Assembly (NCBI GenBank): GCA_030646755.1
Contig: JAUSKU010000011.1
Span: 1-41,088, forward strand
Source: Deltaproteobacteria bacterium
Lineage (GTDB): Bacteria > Desulfobacterota > JAENJC01
Length of the DNA: 41,088 bases
Direction of reading: 5' to 3'
The notes under the pieces are model-generated. The model saw nothing but the letters and a program-made list of their open reading frames with translations. It was not told the DNA's origin and made no database searches. A program made the translations under genes and the position numbers. Positions 1 to 9,351 of the stretch are shown in pieces. Each line of letters opens with the position of its first letter. Within the stretch, counting starts at the first letter, position 1.

Positions 1-616
1 CATAAACTGGATTTCTGATATTAAGCCTCTTCAGGAAGGTGGGATTCAACAACAAACTTTGCCTACCTGGATTCTCATGTTAGTTTTACTGGTAAGCTTC
101 ATTATAATGCCTGCGCAAGTTGCCGAAGAAAAGGAAAAAAAATTACTTCTTGCTCTTTTGCTAACTCCCATGCGCGAAATTGAGTGGCTTATTGCTAAAT
201 TGTTTTCAGGCATGACTTTAATACTTATAGCAATTCTATTCCTCCATCTGCTGGGTAATTTTGATTTTGGAAATGTCTTGAGTTATGTTGCATTTATAGG
301 GGTTGGCAGTTTCTGTTTCAGTTCCTACGGAATCTTTTTGGGTTTTTTATGCCGTAATCAGGCCAGCGCCAGAACTTTAGGCGTTATTTTTTATCTCCCC
401 CATCTCCTTCCTTCTGCGTTATCGGATTATTCACAAAAATTAACTGCCGTTGCTCCTTTTTTACCCTCTTACCAGTTTTATGAGTCAGTTAAAGCAATCC
501 TCTTAGAGGAAGGCAGAATATCAAATCTATCTCTGGAGTGGATATATTTACTTTTAGTCGGACTATTAACCTTTTCCTTTGCATATCTACTAATGAAAAA
601 ACGCTGGCTGATGTAA
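1..616 (+). CDS. ABC-2 type transporter permease, 3' part (5' end outside window)
   Basis: The reading frame is open from base 2 to the stop at 614-616 with no convincing start, so the gene begins upstream of the window; the TTG at 59 is not a likely start. The visible part begins with a soluble stretch, then a membrane segment, then a Glu/Lys-rich loop leading into a conserved-looking L-T-P-M-R-E-I-E-W sequence. ABC-2 family permeases have a similar 'ExxxGTLExLLxTP' loop between transmembrane helices. At least four further hydrophobic segments follow and the protein ends with a short basic tail (KKRWLM). It would be the membrane half of an exporter or Na+/antibiotic efflux ABC system; the ATPase should lie upstream. 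Substrate cannot be told. Confidence 0.75.
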   Translation, partial: INWISDIKPLQEGGIQQQTLPTWILMLVLLVSFIIMPAQVAEEKEKKLLLALLLTPMREIEWLIAKLFSGMTLILIAILFLHLLGNFDFGNVLSYVAFIGVGSFCFSSYGIFLGFLCRNQASARTLGVIFYLPHLLPSALSDYSQKLTAVAPFLPSYQFYESVKAILLEEGRISNLSLEWIYLLLVGLLTFSFAYLLMKKRWLM

Positions 617-743
617 AAGGAGCGCCAGTTCAAGTCATCTGACTCTTTTCCAAGTATGCCTTAAAAGATAGACTCTTGTCAGCAATGTAGAATCAGAAAT
701 GAATAATAGTCAACTCTCCAGGGGCTTCAGGAGGTTATGTAAA

Positions 744-1643
744 ATGACCATAAGTCATCAAAATAAAAATTGGATGCCTGGTCGGTTCTTCAGATTCCTG
801 CTAAGGGTATTACATAGTTTCAAACGCAACCAGGGGCTGCTGTTATCAGGCGCCGTTGCCTATTATACCCTGTTGTCAATTGTGCCCCTGTCAATCCTCG
901 CCCTTATCGTGCTGACGCATTTTATAGAACAGCAGCAGTTGATTCACACCCTGTCAACGTACCTGGAAATGGTGATTCCAGGTTATGCGGCAACTTTGAC
1001 CGAACAGGTGCGGGTGTTTCTTGATCACCGTAAAGTAGTCGGTATCATTGGTTTTCTCGTTATGCTGTTTTTCAGTTCCATAGCCTTTTCAATGCTTGAA
1101 AACGCCATGTCGGTGATTTTTATTCAACGTGTCAGAATAAAACGCCGCAACTTTCTCGTTTCCATAATCATTCCTTATGTGTATATCTTTTTGATGGGGC
1201 TGGGTATATTGCTGGTATCGCTTATTGCGGGAGTACTGGAGATACTTGGAAAAATACAATTTATAATTTTCGGATGGAGTTTGAATTTTGATGGTGCTGC
1301 CGGGCTTACGCTGTATATGCTGGGGTTTATTGGTGAGGTGGTTATGCTCACTTCCATATATCTGGTGATGCCGGTAGTGCGAGTCAGGTTTCGTCATGCA
1401 CTGATTGGAGGGGTAACCGCAACGGTCTTGTGGGAGTTTATCCGCCGTGCGATGGTCTGGTATTTCGCTTATGTCTCCAATGTAAATTTGATTTATGGTT
1501 CTATAGCCATTACAGTTGTAGCCCTTCTCAGTATAAAGGCTGTAACGTTAATCATTTTGTTGTGTGCTCAGGTTATTGCTGAACTTGAACGCAAACCCAA
1601 TAAATTGGACGAGGAGAAGCTTTCAGGTTTTGAGACTCCATAG
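744..1643 (+). CDS. YihY/BrkB family inner-membrane protein (copy 1)
   Basis: A 299-residue polytopic protein of the YihY/BrkB family (long misnamed ribonuclease BN). The family hallmark near the N-terminus, S-G-A-V-A-Y-Y-T-L-L-S-I-V-P-L, is present, followed by about six membrane segments and a C-terminal Y-G-S-I-A stretch. Function is not established; members are envelope proteins proposed to act in transport. An upstream in-frame ATG at 699 exists, but the ATG at 744 has a near-perfect Shine-Dalgarno (AGGAGGT, 729-735) eight bases upstream, so I choose it. It stands alone between the ABC permease and the ZIP transporter, both on the same strand. A second, only distantly similar family member lies at 5672-6520. 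Confidence 0.85.
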   Translation: MTISHQNKNWMPGRFFRFLLRVLHSFKRNQGLLLSGAVAYYTLLSIVPLSILALIVLTHFIEQQQLIHTLSTYLEMVIPGYAATLTEQVRVFLDHRKVVGIIGFLVMLFFSSIAFSMLENAMSVIFIQRVRIKRRNFLVSIIIPYVYIFLMGLGILLVSLIAGVLEILGKIQFIIFGWSLNFDGAAGLTLYMLGFIGEVVMLTSIYLVMPVVRVRFRHALIGGVTATVLWEFIRRAMVWYFAYVSNVNLIYGSIAITVVALLSIKAVTLIILLCAQVIAELERKPNKLDEEKLSGFETP

Positions 1644-1706
1644 CCTTCTAAAACATGCCTCCTCTCATTTGCCTTCAGACTCATCCTAAGCTAAAATGGG
1701 ATAGCT

Positions 1707-2516
1707 ATGACAACTTTTCAAGACCTTCACCCCGTAATCCAGACACTTATCGCCACTTCTTTTACATGGGGGATGACCGCCATTGGGGCTGCTGCGGTAT
1801 TTCTGGCCAGAGATATAAGCAGGAAAGTCCTTGACGGGATGCTCGGTTTTGCAGGCGGAGTGATGATAGCAGCCAGTTACTGGTCCCTTCTTGCCCCCGC
1901 CATAGAGATGTCTAAAGGAAAGGATATCCCATCATGGTTTCCGCCTGCCGCTGGCTTTATCATGGGCGGCATCTTTCTGTGGAGTATTGATAAGATACTG
2001 CCGCACCTCCACATAGGCTTCCGTACGGAGGAGGCCGAGGGGATCAAGACCTCGTGGCAGCGCAGTGTCCTTTTGGTCCTTGCCATTACTTTACACAACA
2101 TACCCGAAGGGCTGGCCGTTGGCGTCGCATTCGGCGCTGTTGCCTCCGGTCTCCCTTCAGCCGATCTGGCGGCGGCTGTGGCCCTGGCCATAGGTATAGG
2201 GATACAGAACTTCCCGGAAGGTCTTGCGGTATCAGTCCCCCTTAGACGGGAAGGTATGTCCCGCCTGAAATCCTTCTGGTACGGGCAGTCATCCGCAATT
2301 GTCGAGCCTGTAGCAGGTATTATAGGCGCTGCGGCTGTCATGCTGGCCCAGCCTTTGCTCCCTTATGCATTGGGGTTTGCCGCAGGGGCCATGATATTCG
2401 TAGTGGTAGAAGAGGTGATCCCGGAATCCCAGCGAGGCGGTAATACAGATCTTGCAACAATGGGGGCGATGGCAGGTTTTGTGGTGATGATGATACTTGA
2501 CGTGGGGTTGGGTTAG
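1707..2516 (+). CDS. ZIP family divalent metal transporter (ZupT/GufA-like)
   Basis: A 269-residue membrane protein of the ZIP (Zrt/Irt-like) family, which imports zinc, iron or other divalent metals into the cytoplasm. The two metal-site helices are clear: [14 protein letters not shown] near residue 131 and [12 protein letters not shown] near residue 168; their His, Asn, Pro and Glu residues form the binuclear metal site in characterised members. About eight hydrophobic segments fill the length, normal for the bacterial GufA/ZupT branch. Start ATG at 1707; the ribosome site is weak. The gene converges with the antiporter gene, 16 bases between stops. Metal specificity cannot be read from the sequence. 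Confidence 0.9.
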   Translation: MTTFQDLHPVIQTLIATSFTWGMTAIGAAAVFLARDISRKVLDGMLGFAGGVMIAASYWSLLAPAIEMSKGKDIPSWFPPAAGFIMGGIFLWSIDKILPHLHIGFRTEEAEGIKTSWQRSVLLVLAITLHNIPEGLAVGVAFGAVASGLPSADLAAAVALAIGIGIQNFPEGLAVSVPLRREGMSRLKSFWYGQSSAIVEPVAGIIGAAAVMLAQPLLPYALGFAAGAMIFVVVEEVIPESQRGGNTDLATMGAMAGFVVMMILDVGLG

Positions 2517-2532
2517 GGTGGAATTAACCGTC

Positions 2533-4521
2533 TTATTGAGGGGATGAGCTGACATTCTCTTTTAGCACCTGCATCGACTTGTCTATTTCCTCGTGGCTCC
2601 CGATAATGGCGAGGATATCGCCTTCTTCTATGGTAAAATCAGCAGGAGGATTTGCCCGCGTCGCGGATTTTCTTACTATCGCAAGGACCATCACGCCGCT
2701 CTTCTCTCTCAGGTCTACTTCAGCCAGGGTTTTTCCTATGAGGTGAGAGCCTCTGGAGACAAAAAATGTTTCTGTGACGCTGGCAGAAAGGATGGAGGTT
2801 ATCTCCATCAACTTTTCCCTGGCAAGGGAAGGGGTCCTGAACATTGCGTAACCTTCATGCCGCACTACATCTATCTGGTTCTTAATAATGTTCCCAGGGA
2901 CATGATACTCCTTTAATACCCTGGAGAATATCTCGACTGACGTTTCAAACTCCTCAGGGATCACCTGGTTTGCCCCAAGTTTATAGAGTTCCTCCACCTC
3001 GGTTGTATAATGAGTCCTTACAAGGATGTATAGCCCGTCGTTGGCCTCTCTTGCTATCTTGACCATCCTCCTCGTAGTGGCAGGGTCGGATATGGCAATA
3101 ACCATCATGCGGGCATTTTCTATGTGAAGGTTTTTGAGTATCTCTATATGGCTGGCATCACCGAAGATCGCTTTGTGGCCGTCCTTCCTGGCCAGTTTTA
3201 TCCTCGCCCAGTTCATGTCAAGGACGATATATTTTATACCTATCTCTTTTAAGACCTTTGCCAGGTTCTGGCCGTTCAGGCCATAACCCACTATGACCAC
3301 ATGGTCGGATGTGGCGGCAATCTTTCCTTCACTTGATGGAACAGCCCTTACTCCCAGGAGGTGAGCTGCCCTGTAAGCAGCAGCATGGGATATCTGTATC
3401 AGAAAAGGGGTTGCAGACATTGTAAGTATCGATGTGGCCAAAAGGGTTTGATAGAGGTCATGCGCCAGGAACCCGTAATCCTCTCCCAACTTCATAAGGA
3501 CGAATGAGAACTCCCCGATCTGGGCAATGCTCATACCTACAATGATAGAGAGGCGTATGGGGGTTTTTAGCATCTGTCCGATTCCGACCACTACCATTAC
3601 CTTCAAAAGGGTGACGCCGCTTGCCAGTAAGAAGAGGTGAGGAATGTTTTTTGTAAAATATCCGAGGTCAAGGAGCATACCTATGGATACGAAGAAGAGA
3701 CTCATGAACGTGTCTCTGAAGGACAATACCTCTGCCACAATCTGGTGGCTGTATTCAGATTCGGATATGACGAGCCCTGCGATAAATGCGCCCAGGGCGA
3801 GGGAGAGGCCGGCCTGAGATGTAAGCCACGCAGTACCGAAGCAAAGAAGAAGGACTGTAAGGGTGAAAACCTCCCTGTTCCTGAGCTTTACCACCTGATA
3901 AAGGATTCTGGGGACCAGGATGTAAGAGGCTGCAAGGATCACGCCTACGGCCGCAGTCGCCAACAGAAGAGGGTTGGCAATGGCCAGCAAAGAAACCTCT
4001 TTTGCCCCGGCTATTGCCTGCAAGGTGATTATCATGGGCACCACACAGATGTCCTGGAAGAGAAGTACGCTCATAGACAGGTTGCCTTGGGGAGTATCCA
4101 ACTCTCCTCTGTCTGCGAGCATTTTAAGGACGATGGCTGTAGAGCTGAGAGCTGTAACAAAACCTATCAGCAGAGACTGAGTCACCGGATAGCCGAAGAA
4201 GAATGGGCCGGCAAAGGCCACGGCAGAGGTTATGGCTACCTGAAGCCCTCCGCCAAGGAGCGCTTCCTTCCTGAGCCGGAACATCTTTGTCATGGAGAAT
4301 TCAAGGCCTACAACAAAGAGAAGCAGTATCACTCCGATCTGGGCCAGGGTGTCCACGGCGCTCAGGTTCGTTACGAGTCCCATGCCGTACGGGCCTATGA
4401 TTATCCCTGTAATCAGGAACCCGATGATAGCAGGCAACCCAAGCCTGTGGAAAAGGATGGTCACAGGTACTGAGACCGCCATCAGTATCACCAGGTCTTT
4501 CAGTATGGGGATGTTTTCCAT
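2533..4521 (-). CDS. CPA2 family cation/proton antiporter with RCK domains (KefB/YbaL-like)
   Basis: A 662-residue protein with a Na+/H+-exchanger membrane domain (about residues 1-380, about 12 hydrophobic segments), a TrkA-N/RCK_N Rossmann domain (about 405-525, nucleotide motif G-Y-G-L-N-G) and a TrkA-C/RCK_C domain (about 570-655). This is the standard layout of KefB/KefC/YbaL potassium or cation efflux antiporters gated by a bound nucleotide or thiol. No KefF/KefG accessory gene is nearby. The ATG at 4521 directly abuts the stop codon of the AI-2E family gene (4522-4524), so the two are co-transcribed and probably translationally coupled. The transported ion is not certain. Confidence 0.92.
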   Translation of the reverse strand: MENIPILKDLVILMAVSVPVTILFHRLGLPAIIGFLITGIIIGPYGMGLVTNLSAVDTLAQIGVILLLFVVGLEFSMTKMFRLRKEALLGGGLQVAITSAVAFAGPFFFGYPVTQSLLIGFVTALSSTAIVLKMLADRGELDTPQGNLSMSVLLFQDICVVPMIITLQAIAGAKEVSLLAIANPLLLATAAVGVILAASYILVPRILYQVVKLRNREVFTLTVLLLCFGTAWLTSQAGLSLALGAFIAGLVISESEYSHQIVAEVLSFRDTFMSLFFVSIGMLLDLGYFTKNIPHLFLLASGVTLLKVMVVVGIGQMLKTPIRLSIIVGMSIAQIGEFSFVLMKLGEDYGFLAHDLYQTLLATSILTMSATPFLIQISHAAAYRAAHLLGVRAVPSSEGKIAATSDHVVIVGYGLNGQNLAKVLKEIGIKYIVLDMNWARIKLARKDGHKAIFGDASHIEILKNLHIENARMMVIAISDPATTRRMVKIAREANDGLYILVRTHYTTEVEELYKLGANQVIPEEFETSVEIFSRVLKEYHVPGNIIKNQIDVVRHEGYAMFRTPSLAREKLMEITSILSASVTETFFVSRGSHLIGKTLAEVDLREKSGVMVLAIVRKSATRANPPADFTIEEGDILAIIGSHEEIDKSMQVLKENVSSSPQ

Positions 4522-5589
4522 CTAAGTTCCGGTGGGTACCCTTTCCGGTTCATTTATTTCTTTAACTATATCGATGAGTATAAGGAGGAGGGCAAATACA
4601 AAAGGGCCCACGAACAGGCCGATCGGTCCGAACACGATAATCCCTCCCAAGAAACTGAAGAATATTGCGAGAGGATGGAGCATGGCCTTCCCGCTCACAA
4701 GCCAGGACCAGATCACATTGTCTACAAGGCTTATTACAAGGCTTCCCCAGAGAAACAGGATGAGTGCGCTTATGTAACTACCCTGGATTATGAGGATAAC
4801 CGATGCCGGGAACCAGACAAAGGAGGCGCCGAGCATTGGTAATATGGCCAGTAAACCCATTACTACTCCCCATATGACGGGGGAATCTATCCCAAGGACC
4901 CAGAAGGCGGTTCCGCCCAGAAGGCCTTGAATCGTGGCTGCAACAAGGGTGCCATAGATAGTGGCGAAGATGACATCTTTGAGCCTTGTAAAGATTCTTT
5001 CCTTTTGATTTTCTGAAAGCGGTATCAGGCCTCTTACCTCTGCGGCGATCATGTCGCTGTCTTTGAGCAGGTAGTACATGGTAAAGAGCATGAGAAATAG
5101 ATTTAAAATAAAAAGGGACAAATTCTTGATGGTCCCGGTCAGCATACTGATGCCATAGGAGCTGTTTTCTTTTATGGCGTTCAGAAAAAAATCTGTTGTG
5201 TTTATATGGAATGCCTTTGTAAATCTTTTATAGAGATTTTGCAGTGTTTTGTCGTCAAGGAAGGGCAAAAGCTCTTTATAACTGCCTGCCTGTATAGCTG
5301 CGTCAATCCGTTCGTAGAGAGATACTGCCTCATTTACAATTGATCCCGTCAGAAATATGAGAGGGATGATGATTATTATTGTGACCAGTAGGCAAACCCC
5401 TAAGGATGCTATACCCTTTTTCCCTTTTGTGAACTTCAGTAGTTTAAGGTAAACGGGATAGAAGACTATAGAAAATATTACCCCCAGGAGGATAGGACTC
5501 AGGAAAGGTTTTAATATCAGATAGTTCAGATAAAGGGTAACTACTATGGCTAAGGATACGAATAGGTTGTTGAATTTTTTATTTTCCAT
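4522..5589 (-). CDS. AI-2E family transporter (PerM/UPF0118)
   Basis: A 355-residue membrane protein of the AI-2E/PerM family. It shows the typical plan: an N-terminal pair of hydrophobic helices ending in a Y-P-V-Y-x-K-L-L segment, a large soluble loop (about residues 90-210), and a C-terminal membrane half with the P-V-I-W-G-V-V-M-G and F-G-P-I-G-L-F-V-G-P glycine-rich helices. Members have been linked to autoinducer-2 export, Na+/H+ exchange or indole-derivative efflux, so function is open. Translationally joined to the downstream antiporter gene with no gap. No clear Shine-Dalgarno precedes the ATG at 5589. Confidence 0.88.
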   Translation of the reverse strand: MENKKFNNLFVSLAIVVTLYLNYLILKPFLSPILLGVIFSIVFYPVYLKLLKFTKGKKGIASLGVCLLVTIIIIIPLIFLTGSIVNEAVSLYERIDAAIQAGSYKELLPFLDDKTLQNLYKRFTKAFHINTTDFFLNAIKENSSYGISMLTGTIKNLSLFILNLFLMLFTMYYLLKDSDMIAAEVRGLIPLSENQKERIFTRLKDVIFATIYGTLVAATIQGLLGGTAFWVLGIDSPVIWGVVMGLLAILPMLGASFVWFPASVILIIQGSYISALILFLWGSLVISLVDNVIWSWLVSGKAMLHPLAIFFSFLGGIIVFGPIGLFVGPFVFALLLILIDIVKEINEPERVPTGT

Positions 5590-5671
5590 ACATGGAGAAT
5601 ACCGACTGATACAAGATTTGTCAAACGATTAGAGACAGGCAATATGCAATAACATGGGTGGAATATATAAC

Positions 5672-6520
5672 CTATGACCTGTGTTCTTTTATATCCAGGG
5701 TGCAGGCAAGAAATTCAGCAATAACTATAAAAAGAAGGGCCGAGTAGTAAACGAACAGGAGGAACATCATCAAGGCGCCGAGAGAGCCATAGATCAGGCT
5801 GAAGTAGTGGGCCTTCCCGATATATATGAAAAAGAGTTTTTTTGCCACCTCCCAAAGTACGGCAAAAGACACTCCGCCTGCTAAGGCAGTGGATAAAGGT
5901 ACCTTCCTCTGCGGGAGAAGCTTGTAGGCTGCAGTTACTGTCAATGCTACCAAAACGGCCGGGATGTATTTAATGAGGAAACTGTCAATAAGGGGCTCCA
6001 GGACCCTTAATAGGTTTACGGGGAGCATATTATCAGCTACAAGCCTCAGGTAGAGGCCGAAGAGGAAGGAAATGGCGAAGAATATAACGCTCAGGAGGAA
6101 TATGCCCCATGCAATGGCATGGGAAAAGAAAAGCCACCTCTTCTTATGAACGGAGAATACAACCCTGATGACCTTTTCCCCCTCTGCCAGGACCATATGG
6201 GCTGTCCACCAGAGAGTAACCAGCCCTATCCCTCCAAATAAACCCCTTTTCTCCACGAGGCCGTAAATTCTCTCCTCCAACCTGTCTATCATAAAGGGGA
6301 AAAGGCTTCTTATTCCCCTTACCGCCTCTGCAGTGACTTCGGTGTTCCGGCCAATTACTTCGCCAACAGCGGCTATGCCGATAAACATCAGGGGGATAAA
6401 GGAAAGGAGGGCGTAATAGGAGAGGGAGGCTGCGTAAGTGAAGATGTCGTGCTCATTGAGCCTGTGCCACATGTTCTTTGTAAACTGTATTGCAGAATGC
6501 CTCTTTTTCTCATATTTCAT
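5672..6520 (-). CDS. YihY/BrkB family inner-membrane protein (copy 2)
   Basis: A 282-residue polytopic protein of the YihY/BrkB family: T-Y-A-A-S-L-S-Y-Y-A-L-L-S-F-I-P-L near the N-terminus, about six membrane helices, and Y-G-S-L-G-A near the C-terminus. The open frame extends 67 codons upstream to 6721, but that extension merely translates the palindromic repeat at 6610-6706 (peptides such as S-P-L-T-G-E-G) and a Cys-rich non-conserved stretch. I place the start at the ATG at 6520, three bases after an AGAGG; an ATG at 6532 is an alternative without a ribosome site. Downstream of hrpB on the same strand. Function in the family is unproven. Confidence 0.85.
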   Translation of the reverse strand: MKYEKKRHSAIQFTKNMWHRLNEHDIFTYAASLSYYALLSFIPLMFIGIAAVGEVIGRNTEVTAEAVRGIRSLFPFMIDRLEERIYGLVEKRGLFGGIGLVTLWWTAHMVLAEGEKVIRVVFSVHKKRWLFFSHAIAWGIFLLSVIFFAISFLFGLYLRLVADNMLPVNLLRVLEPLIDSFLIKYIPAVLVALTVTAAYKLLPQRKVPLSTALAGGVSFAVLWEVAKKLFFIYIGKAHYFSLIYGSLGALMMFLLFVYYSALLFIVIAEFLACTLDIKEHRS

Positions 6521-6609
6521 ATGCCTCTGCATTTTACATTGATAAGGAGAAATTGGCAATCGTAAACAGATTCCTAAGAATAGACATTGACAGAGGCAAC
6601 CACCTATAA

Positions 6610-6706
6610 CTCCCCTCCCCTGGCGGGAGGGGATGAAGGGGAGGGGGAACCAGTTCGGCGACATTTCACCCTCACCCCAACCCTCTCCCGTCAAGGGAGA
6701 GGGAGA
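6610..6706. repeat. Two units of palindromic repeat family A between hrpB and brkB copy 2
   Basis: Two GC-rich hairpin units (about 6610-6647 and 6666-6706) in opposite arrangement. Each has a central palindrome of the type CTCCC-ctggcg/gtcaag-GGGAG flanked by a C-rich/G-rich stem tail (ccctcaccccaaccctctccc). The same family occurs inside hrpB (7727), inside the type IIG gene (20700, 20746, 20844) and around hydG/hydrogenase genes (30768, 34291). The units lie in the gap downstream of hrpB and could act as an mRNA stabilising or terminating hairpin, but no U-tract follows. Confidence 0.85.
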
Positions 6707-6743
6707 ATTTGAGGAAGTCAATGTCTATTTTTCGGAGATTGAA

Positions 6744-9332
6744 CTATCTGCGCGCCTTGGCTCTGCTTGTTGGTTCGGCCTGGAGTGGGTCGTCGGGCCA
6801 GTAGTGTTTTGGATACCGCCCCTTCAGGTCTTTTTTTACAAGGTGATAGCTGCCGGCCCAGAAACTCGTGAGGTCTTCCGTCACCTGTACCGGGCGTCCT
6901 GCCGGGGAAAGGAGGTGGAGGACAAGAGGGACCTTCCCGTCTGCAATGGCCGGGGTCTTTTCGAGGCCGAACATCTCCTGCAATCGGACTGCAAGGAATG
7001 GGCGTTCTCCTGACAGATAATCTATAGGTATGCGGGAGCCGCTGGGTACTGTGATGTGGGTCGGCGCAAGCTTTTCCAGGGTCTTCTGTTTCTCCCAGGG
7101 GAGCATACCAAGAATGACGGTATTCAGGTCCAACCTCTTCAGGTGTTCCAGGCGAGTCATTCCCTTAAGCCAGGGGGCAAGCCACTCATCAAGGTTGTTC
7201 AAGAGCCATTCATCGGAAAGTTCTGGTAAGTCCTTCCCTATTCGGTGAAGGAAGTTGACCCTTGCCCTTATGTTTTCGCTTACCTTGTCCCATGGGAGGA
7301 CTCTGAGCCCTGCCTGCCTGATCCCGGAGAGGAAGGCCTTAAGCACCTTTTCTTCATCCGGGTTTTGAATAAAAACATCGCTTATTATCAGATTCCATAG
7401 CTTCCTCTGTTTTCGGGCCGCTACAGCCTGCTGGCCTGAATCCCATGACACAAATTCCGATTCATCTATCTCATCCGCGAAATACTTAATTAGTTCAGCT
7501 TCACCTACAGGCGCTGCAAGGTATATCCTGGATTCGCGCTCCCCACCTTCAAGGCTAGCTGCTACAAGATATTCCTCAGATGATAGCGGCTCAGGTCTTG
7601 GGAACAAAGCCCCCCGTCCATTGGCAAGGAGGTAGCGCCCATCTCCTCCAGGTCTCCTCTTTGCTATCCTGTCAGGATAGGCGAAGGCAAGGAGGAGGCC
7701 GGTTCTATCGACATCCTCAATATTTGCTCCCTCTCCCCTGGCGGGAGAGGGTTGGGGTGAGGGGGAAAGGGTCGAAGGAGGAGGGAATGGTATGGTTTTT
7801 ATCTGTCTCTTAATCTGCTCCGCTGCCTTCTTAACTCGCTCCAGCGCTGCCCTGTCAACATGGGTATCTGCGCCTTTTCTATGCAAGAGTTCGATACGGA
7901 ATCTAAGGTCAGAGTCTCCCTTTCCAGGCTGCGTTTTAAGAATATCCCTCTCAGTCAGAAGCGCTGCCAGTTCGCACGCGAGGTTCCCAATGTCCAGCTC
8001 CTTCCCCTTTATGACCATATGGGCAAGACGGGGATGAACTCCCATCCTTGCCATCTCCCTCCCGTGGGGCGTCAGGTTTAAGGCTTCATCTATCGCTCCG
8101 AGGTGCACAAGGAGTTCCCTGGCGTGGGACAAGGCCCCGGAAGGAGGAGGGTCAATCCAGCGGAGATCTCCTGCATCCTTCGTCCCCCAAGTTGATAGTT
8201 CCAGGGCAAGGGGAGTCAGGTCAGCCTCCATGATCTCAGGGGTGTTCTGTTCCCTAAGTGTTCTATCCTCGCCCCCGGTCCACAGGCGGATACAGATTCC
8301 CGGCTCGATCCTTCCTGCTCTTCCGCGTCTCTGGTCTGCGGAGGCCCTTGTGACCCTCACTGTCTCAAGGCGGCTCATGCCAGTTGCCGGAGAGAAGCGG
8401 GACACTCGCATCAGCCCCCCGTCTATGATTACCCTGACCCCCTCGATGGTCAGGCTTGTCTCTGCAATGGATGTGGCAAGGACCACCTTTCGTATGCCGG
8501 GAAGGGAAGGCCTGATTGCTTTATCCTGCAATTCCCGCGGCAGGTCGCCGTAAAGGGGAACAACATCGATATTTGGCGGCAAATTCCCTTCCTTCAGTTT
8601 CGACTCCACTCTCCGTATTTCACTTCCGCCTGGCAAAAATACGAGTATGCTGCCGTTTTCATCTCCAACGGCCTTAATGATCGAGTTTGACACAGTTGAA
8701 ATAAAAGTAGACCCCGTCAAATAATCGTCTTGTCGTGCGGATAGACGGCTTTCTGGCAGATACCTGGTCTCCACAGGGAAGGCCTTCCCCTCACTTTTTA
8801 CAACAGGAGCATTTCCCAAGAGTCTTGCCACCTCCTGGCCGTCAAGGGTGGCGGACATAATGAGGACTCTCAGGTCTTCCCTAAGAACTGTCTGGGATTC
8901 GAGGCAGAGAGCAAGCCCAAGGTCAGCATGGATGCTGCGTTCGTGGAATTCGTCGAATATTACGAGCCCGGCCCCCTCGAGGGAGGGGTCGCTTTGCAGG
9001 AACCTTGTTAGAATTCCCTCGGTAACCACTTCTATCCTTGTTGAAGGTCCGACCCTGCTGTCCAGCCTGGTGCGGTATCCAACAGTATCCCCGACTTCCT
9101 CGCCAAGGAGTTCAGCCATCCTCATTGCCGCAGCCCTTGCCGCAAGCCTCCGCGGCTCCAGCATGACTATGCGCCTGCCTTTGAGCCAGGGCTCGTTTAT
9201 TAGTGCCAGTGGCACAAGGGTTGTTTTCCCAGCGCCGGGAGGCGCCTCAAGGACGGCGTTTCTTCCATTCTCAAACACCTTTCGGATAGCGGAAAGGACC
9301 TCTTCTATGGGTAGGTTTGTGTTGATTATCAT
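6744..9332 (-). CDS. hrpB: ATP-dependent RNA helicase HrpB
   Basis: An 862-residue DEAH/DEFH-box helicase. Walker A (A-P-P-G-A-G-K-T-T) is near residue 31, motif II is D-E-F-H (DEFHERS) near 124, motif III S-A-T near 160, and the C-terminal helicase half has Q-R-R-G-R-A-G-R (about 335-345). The family-specific tail contains A-Y-P-D-R-I-A-K-R-R and an L-A-N-G-R-G-A segment, matching HrpB rather than HrpA. In E. coli the role is poorly defined. Directly ahead of A-Y-P-D-R the gene carries an in-frame copy of palindromic repeat family A (about residues 520-537, S-P-S-P-Q-P-S-P-A-R-G-E-G), absent from the family as I know it. The gene starts 19 bases after glgP, probably the same transcript. Confidence 0.93.
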   Translation of the reverse strand: MIINTNLPIEEVLSAIRKVFENGRNAVLEAPPGAGKTTLVPLALINEPWLKGRRIVMLEPRRLAARAAAMRMAELLGEEVGDTVGYRTRLDSRVGPSTRIEVVTEGILTRFLQSDPSLEGAGLVIFDEFHERSIHADLGLALCLESQTVLREDLRVLIMSATLDGQEVARLLGNAPVVKSEGKAFPVETRYLPESRLSARQDDYLTGSTFISTVSNSIIKAVGDENGSILVFLPGGSEIRRVESKLKEGNLPPNIDVVPLYGDLPRELQDKAIRPSLPGIRKVVLATSIAETSLTIEGVRVIIDGGLMRVSRFSPATGMSRLETVRVTRASADQRRGRAGRIEPGICIRLWTGGEDRTLREQNTPEIMEADLTPLALELSTWGTKDAGDLRWIDPPPSGALSHARELLVHLGAIDEALNLTPHGREMARMGVHPRLAHMVIKGKELDIGNLACELAALLTERDILKTQPGKGDSDLRFRIELLHRKGADTHVDRAALERVKKAAEQIKRQIKTIPFPPPSTLSPSPQPSPARGEGANIEDVDRTGLLLAFAYPDRIAKRRPGGDGRYLLANGRGALFPRPEPLSSEEYLVAASLEGGERESRIYLAAPVGEAELIKYFADEIDESEFVSWDSGQQAVAARKQRKLWNLIISDVFIQNPDEEKVLKAFLSGIRQAGLRVLPWDKVSENIRARVNFLHRIGKDLPELSDEWLLNNLDEWLAPWLKGMTRLEHLKRLDLNTVILGMLPWEKQKTLEKLAPTHITVPSGSRIPIDYLSGERPFLAVRLQEMFGLEKTPAIADGKVPLVLHLLSPAGRPVQVTEDLTSFWAGSYHLVKKDLKGRYPKHYWPDDPLQAEPTSRAKARR
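7727..7771. repeat. Family A palindromic repeat inserted in frame in hrpB
   Basis: A 45-base unit with the central palindrome CTCTCCC-ctggc-GGGAGAG and a G-rich tail. It matches the unit at 20746-20787 in the type IIG gene at all but about one base of the shared core. Since hrpB is read from the minus strand and the type IIG gene from the plus strand, the same DNA is translated on opposite strands in the two genes and is open in both. It adds about 15-17 Pro/Ser/Gly/Glu residues to HrpB without breaking the frame. Confidence 0.9.
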
Positions 9333-9351
9333 TAATCCATGATAGCAGATT

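Noticed and set aside
3637..4473. A 278-codon open frame antisense to the KefB-type antiporter gene
   Set aside because: Its translation is low-complexity and charged with no domain, while the opposite strand encodes a complete antiporter. It is a shadow of codon usage, as are similar antisense frames at 1877-2341, 18297-19094, 28020-28769 and 30071-30961.
6521..6721. N-terminal extension of the second YihY/BrkB protein
   Set aside because: The extension translates a palindromic repeat and a Cys-rich unconserved stretch; the ATG at 6520 has a ribosome-site-like AGAGG and matches the family start.
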